The position numbers and the translations under genes are program-made. From NCBI GenBank assembly GCA_033764265.1, contig JANRJB010000144.1:1-25322 (forward strand): a stretch of DNA of 25,322 nucleotides, in the 5' to 3' direction. Origin of the DNA: VGEM01 sp033764265 (GTDB lineage Bacteria; Pseudomonadota; Alphaproteobacteria; Rhodospirillales; Rhodospirillaceae). Of the stretch, positions 24,792 to 25,322 are shown piece after piece (positions within the stretch are counted from its first letter, which is position 1; each line of letters opens with the position of its first letter). The notes below the pieces were generated by a model. It was not told the DNA's origin and made no database searches. It saw only the letters and a program-made list of their open reading frames with translations.

Positions 24792-25256
24792 TCAGCCGGT
24801 CTGGGTCAATTCCGCCGCAGCGCGCTTGATGGCCTTGCGGATGCGGGTGTACGTGCCGCAGCGGCAGATGTTGGTGATGTAGGAATTAATGTCGTCGTCG
24901 GTCGGGTTCGGCACGTCTTTGAGCAGTGCCGCGGTGGCCATGATCATGCCCGACTGGCAGTAGCCGCATTGCGGCACATCCTCGGCGATCCAGGCCTTTT
25001 GCACCGGGTGGCTGCGGTCGGTCGACAGGCCTTCGATCGTCAGGATGTCCTTGCCTTCGGCGAACTCAATCGGGATCGAACAGGCGCGCTCGGCGACGCC
25101 GTTGATGTGCACCGTGCAGGCGCCGCAGGCGGCGATGCCGCAGCCGAACTTGGTGCCGGTCAGCCCCAGGGTGTCGCGCAGCACCCACAACAACGGGGTC
25201 TCCGGATCCACATCGACCGACTTGTCCGCGCCGTTGACCTTGAACGAAATCGCCAT
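24792..25256 (-). CDS. [2Fe-2S] small subunit of a xanthine-oxidase-family molybdenum hydroxylase, IorA-type
   Basis: A 154-residue electron-transfer subunit with two [2Fe-2S] clusters. The plant-type N-terminal cluster uses C39, C44, C47 and C59 (GCGIAACGACT...RAC). The C-terminal cluster uses C97, C100, C131 and C133 (QCGYCQSG...CRCGTY). The CQSGMIM and NICRCGTYTRIRKAI variants, rather than CTPGM and NLCRCTGY, place it closer to isoquinoline 1-oxidoreductase alpha subunits and related aldehyde-oxidising enzymes than to CoxS of CO dehydrogenase. The ATG at 25256 has GAGGAG ahead. The catalytic molybdenum subunit normally follows, but here the next gene is the convergent glutathione transferase. 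It is a likely client of the maturation operon to its left. Confidence 0.93.
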   Translation of the reverse strand: MAISFKVNGADKSVDVDPETPLLWVLRDTLGLTGTKFGCGIAACGACTVHINGVAERACSIPIEFAEGKDILTIEGLSTDRSHPVQKAWIAEDVPQCGYCQSGMIMATAALLKDVPNPTDDDINSYITNICRCGTYTRIRKAIKRAAAELTQTG

Positions 25257-25315
25257 TTCGAGTTCTCCTCAACCCTGCGCGCCGCATGTGGCCCGCGTGA
25301 CCGTGTGTGGCGCAT

Positions 25316-25321
25316 ATTATA
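25316..25321 (-). promoter_or_regulatory. -10 box of the IorA-type gene, at the window edge
   Basis: The minus strand reads TATAAT, a perfect sigma-70 -10 consensus, 59 bases upstream of the ATG at 25256. The matching -35 would lie beyond the window, so it cannot be checked. The leader of about 52 bases carries the GAGGAG ribosome-binding site. Confidence 0.5.
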
Positions 25322-25322
25322 C

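Noticed and set aside
24792..25256. CoxS, i.e. direct evidence of an aerobic CO dehydrogenase
   Set aside because: The CQSGM and CRCGTY variants fit the IorA branch better than CoxS, and no CoxL or CoxM is present, so carbon monoxide oxidation cannot be claimed.

Overview
The window is a gene-dense, high-GC stretch of a bacterial chromosome. It is most likely alphaproteobacterial: it has a DivK-type single-domain response regulator, the block plsY-dprA-topA-rnr-rpmG, an RpoH heat-shock sigma factor and a catalytically degenerate PyrC next to PyrB. I cannot name a genus. No tRNA, rRNA, insertion sequence, prophage or CRISPR array is visible. Nearly all genes are housekeeping or metabolic.

Layout. 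(1) Positions 1-10926, rightward: pyrB (5' end missing), a pyrC-like dihydroorotase homologue, plsY, dprA, topA, rnr, an S41/PDZ lipoprotein protease and rpmG. Several genes overlap by 3-4 bp or lie a few bases apart. rpmG has its own promoter and a clear intrinsic terminator. (2) Positions 11015-13249: divK and purU (leftward), and a fatty-acid-hydroxylase/sterol-desaturase-type membrane protein (rightward, divergent from purU). (3) Positions 13298-24034: an unbroken leftward run of 14 annotated genes plus one candidate 22-codon ORF. In transcription order these are coxD-like MoxR ATPase, coxE-like VWA protein, a split XdhC pair, a MoeA-like/MocA-like fusion, TrxR-like ferredoxin-NADP reductase, adrenodoxin-type ferredoxin, prfC, two tandem YoaB-type RidA proteins, vapB, vapC, the candidate ORF in the rpoH leader, and rpoH. 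(4) Positions 24124-25322: a glutathione S-transferase (rightward) converging on an IorA-type [2Fe-2S] small subunit of a molybdenum hydroxylase, which has a TATAAT -10 box at the window edge.

How the genes work together. The clearest functional module is molybdenum-hydroxylase maturation. coxD/coxE resemble the CO-dehydrogenase maturation factors. The two XdhC halves should bind and hand over the cofactor. The MoeA/MocA fusion probably makes the cytosine-dinucleotide form of molybdopterin. The IorA-type subunit is a plausible client, but no catalytic (large) subunit lies in the window. Ferredoxin reductase and ferredoxin just downstream form a likely electron-transfer pair. pyrB/pyrC', plsY, dprA, topA and rnr are a conserved housekeeping block.

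I found no wholly unknown system. The points most worth a second look are the rpoH leader (candidate tiny ORF plus two hairpins), the orphan IorA subunit beside its maturation operon, the duplicated YoaB-type genes behind prfC, divK without pleD, and the perfect palindrome in front of vapBC.
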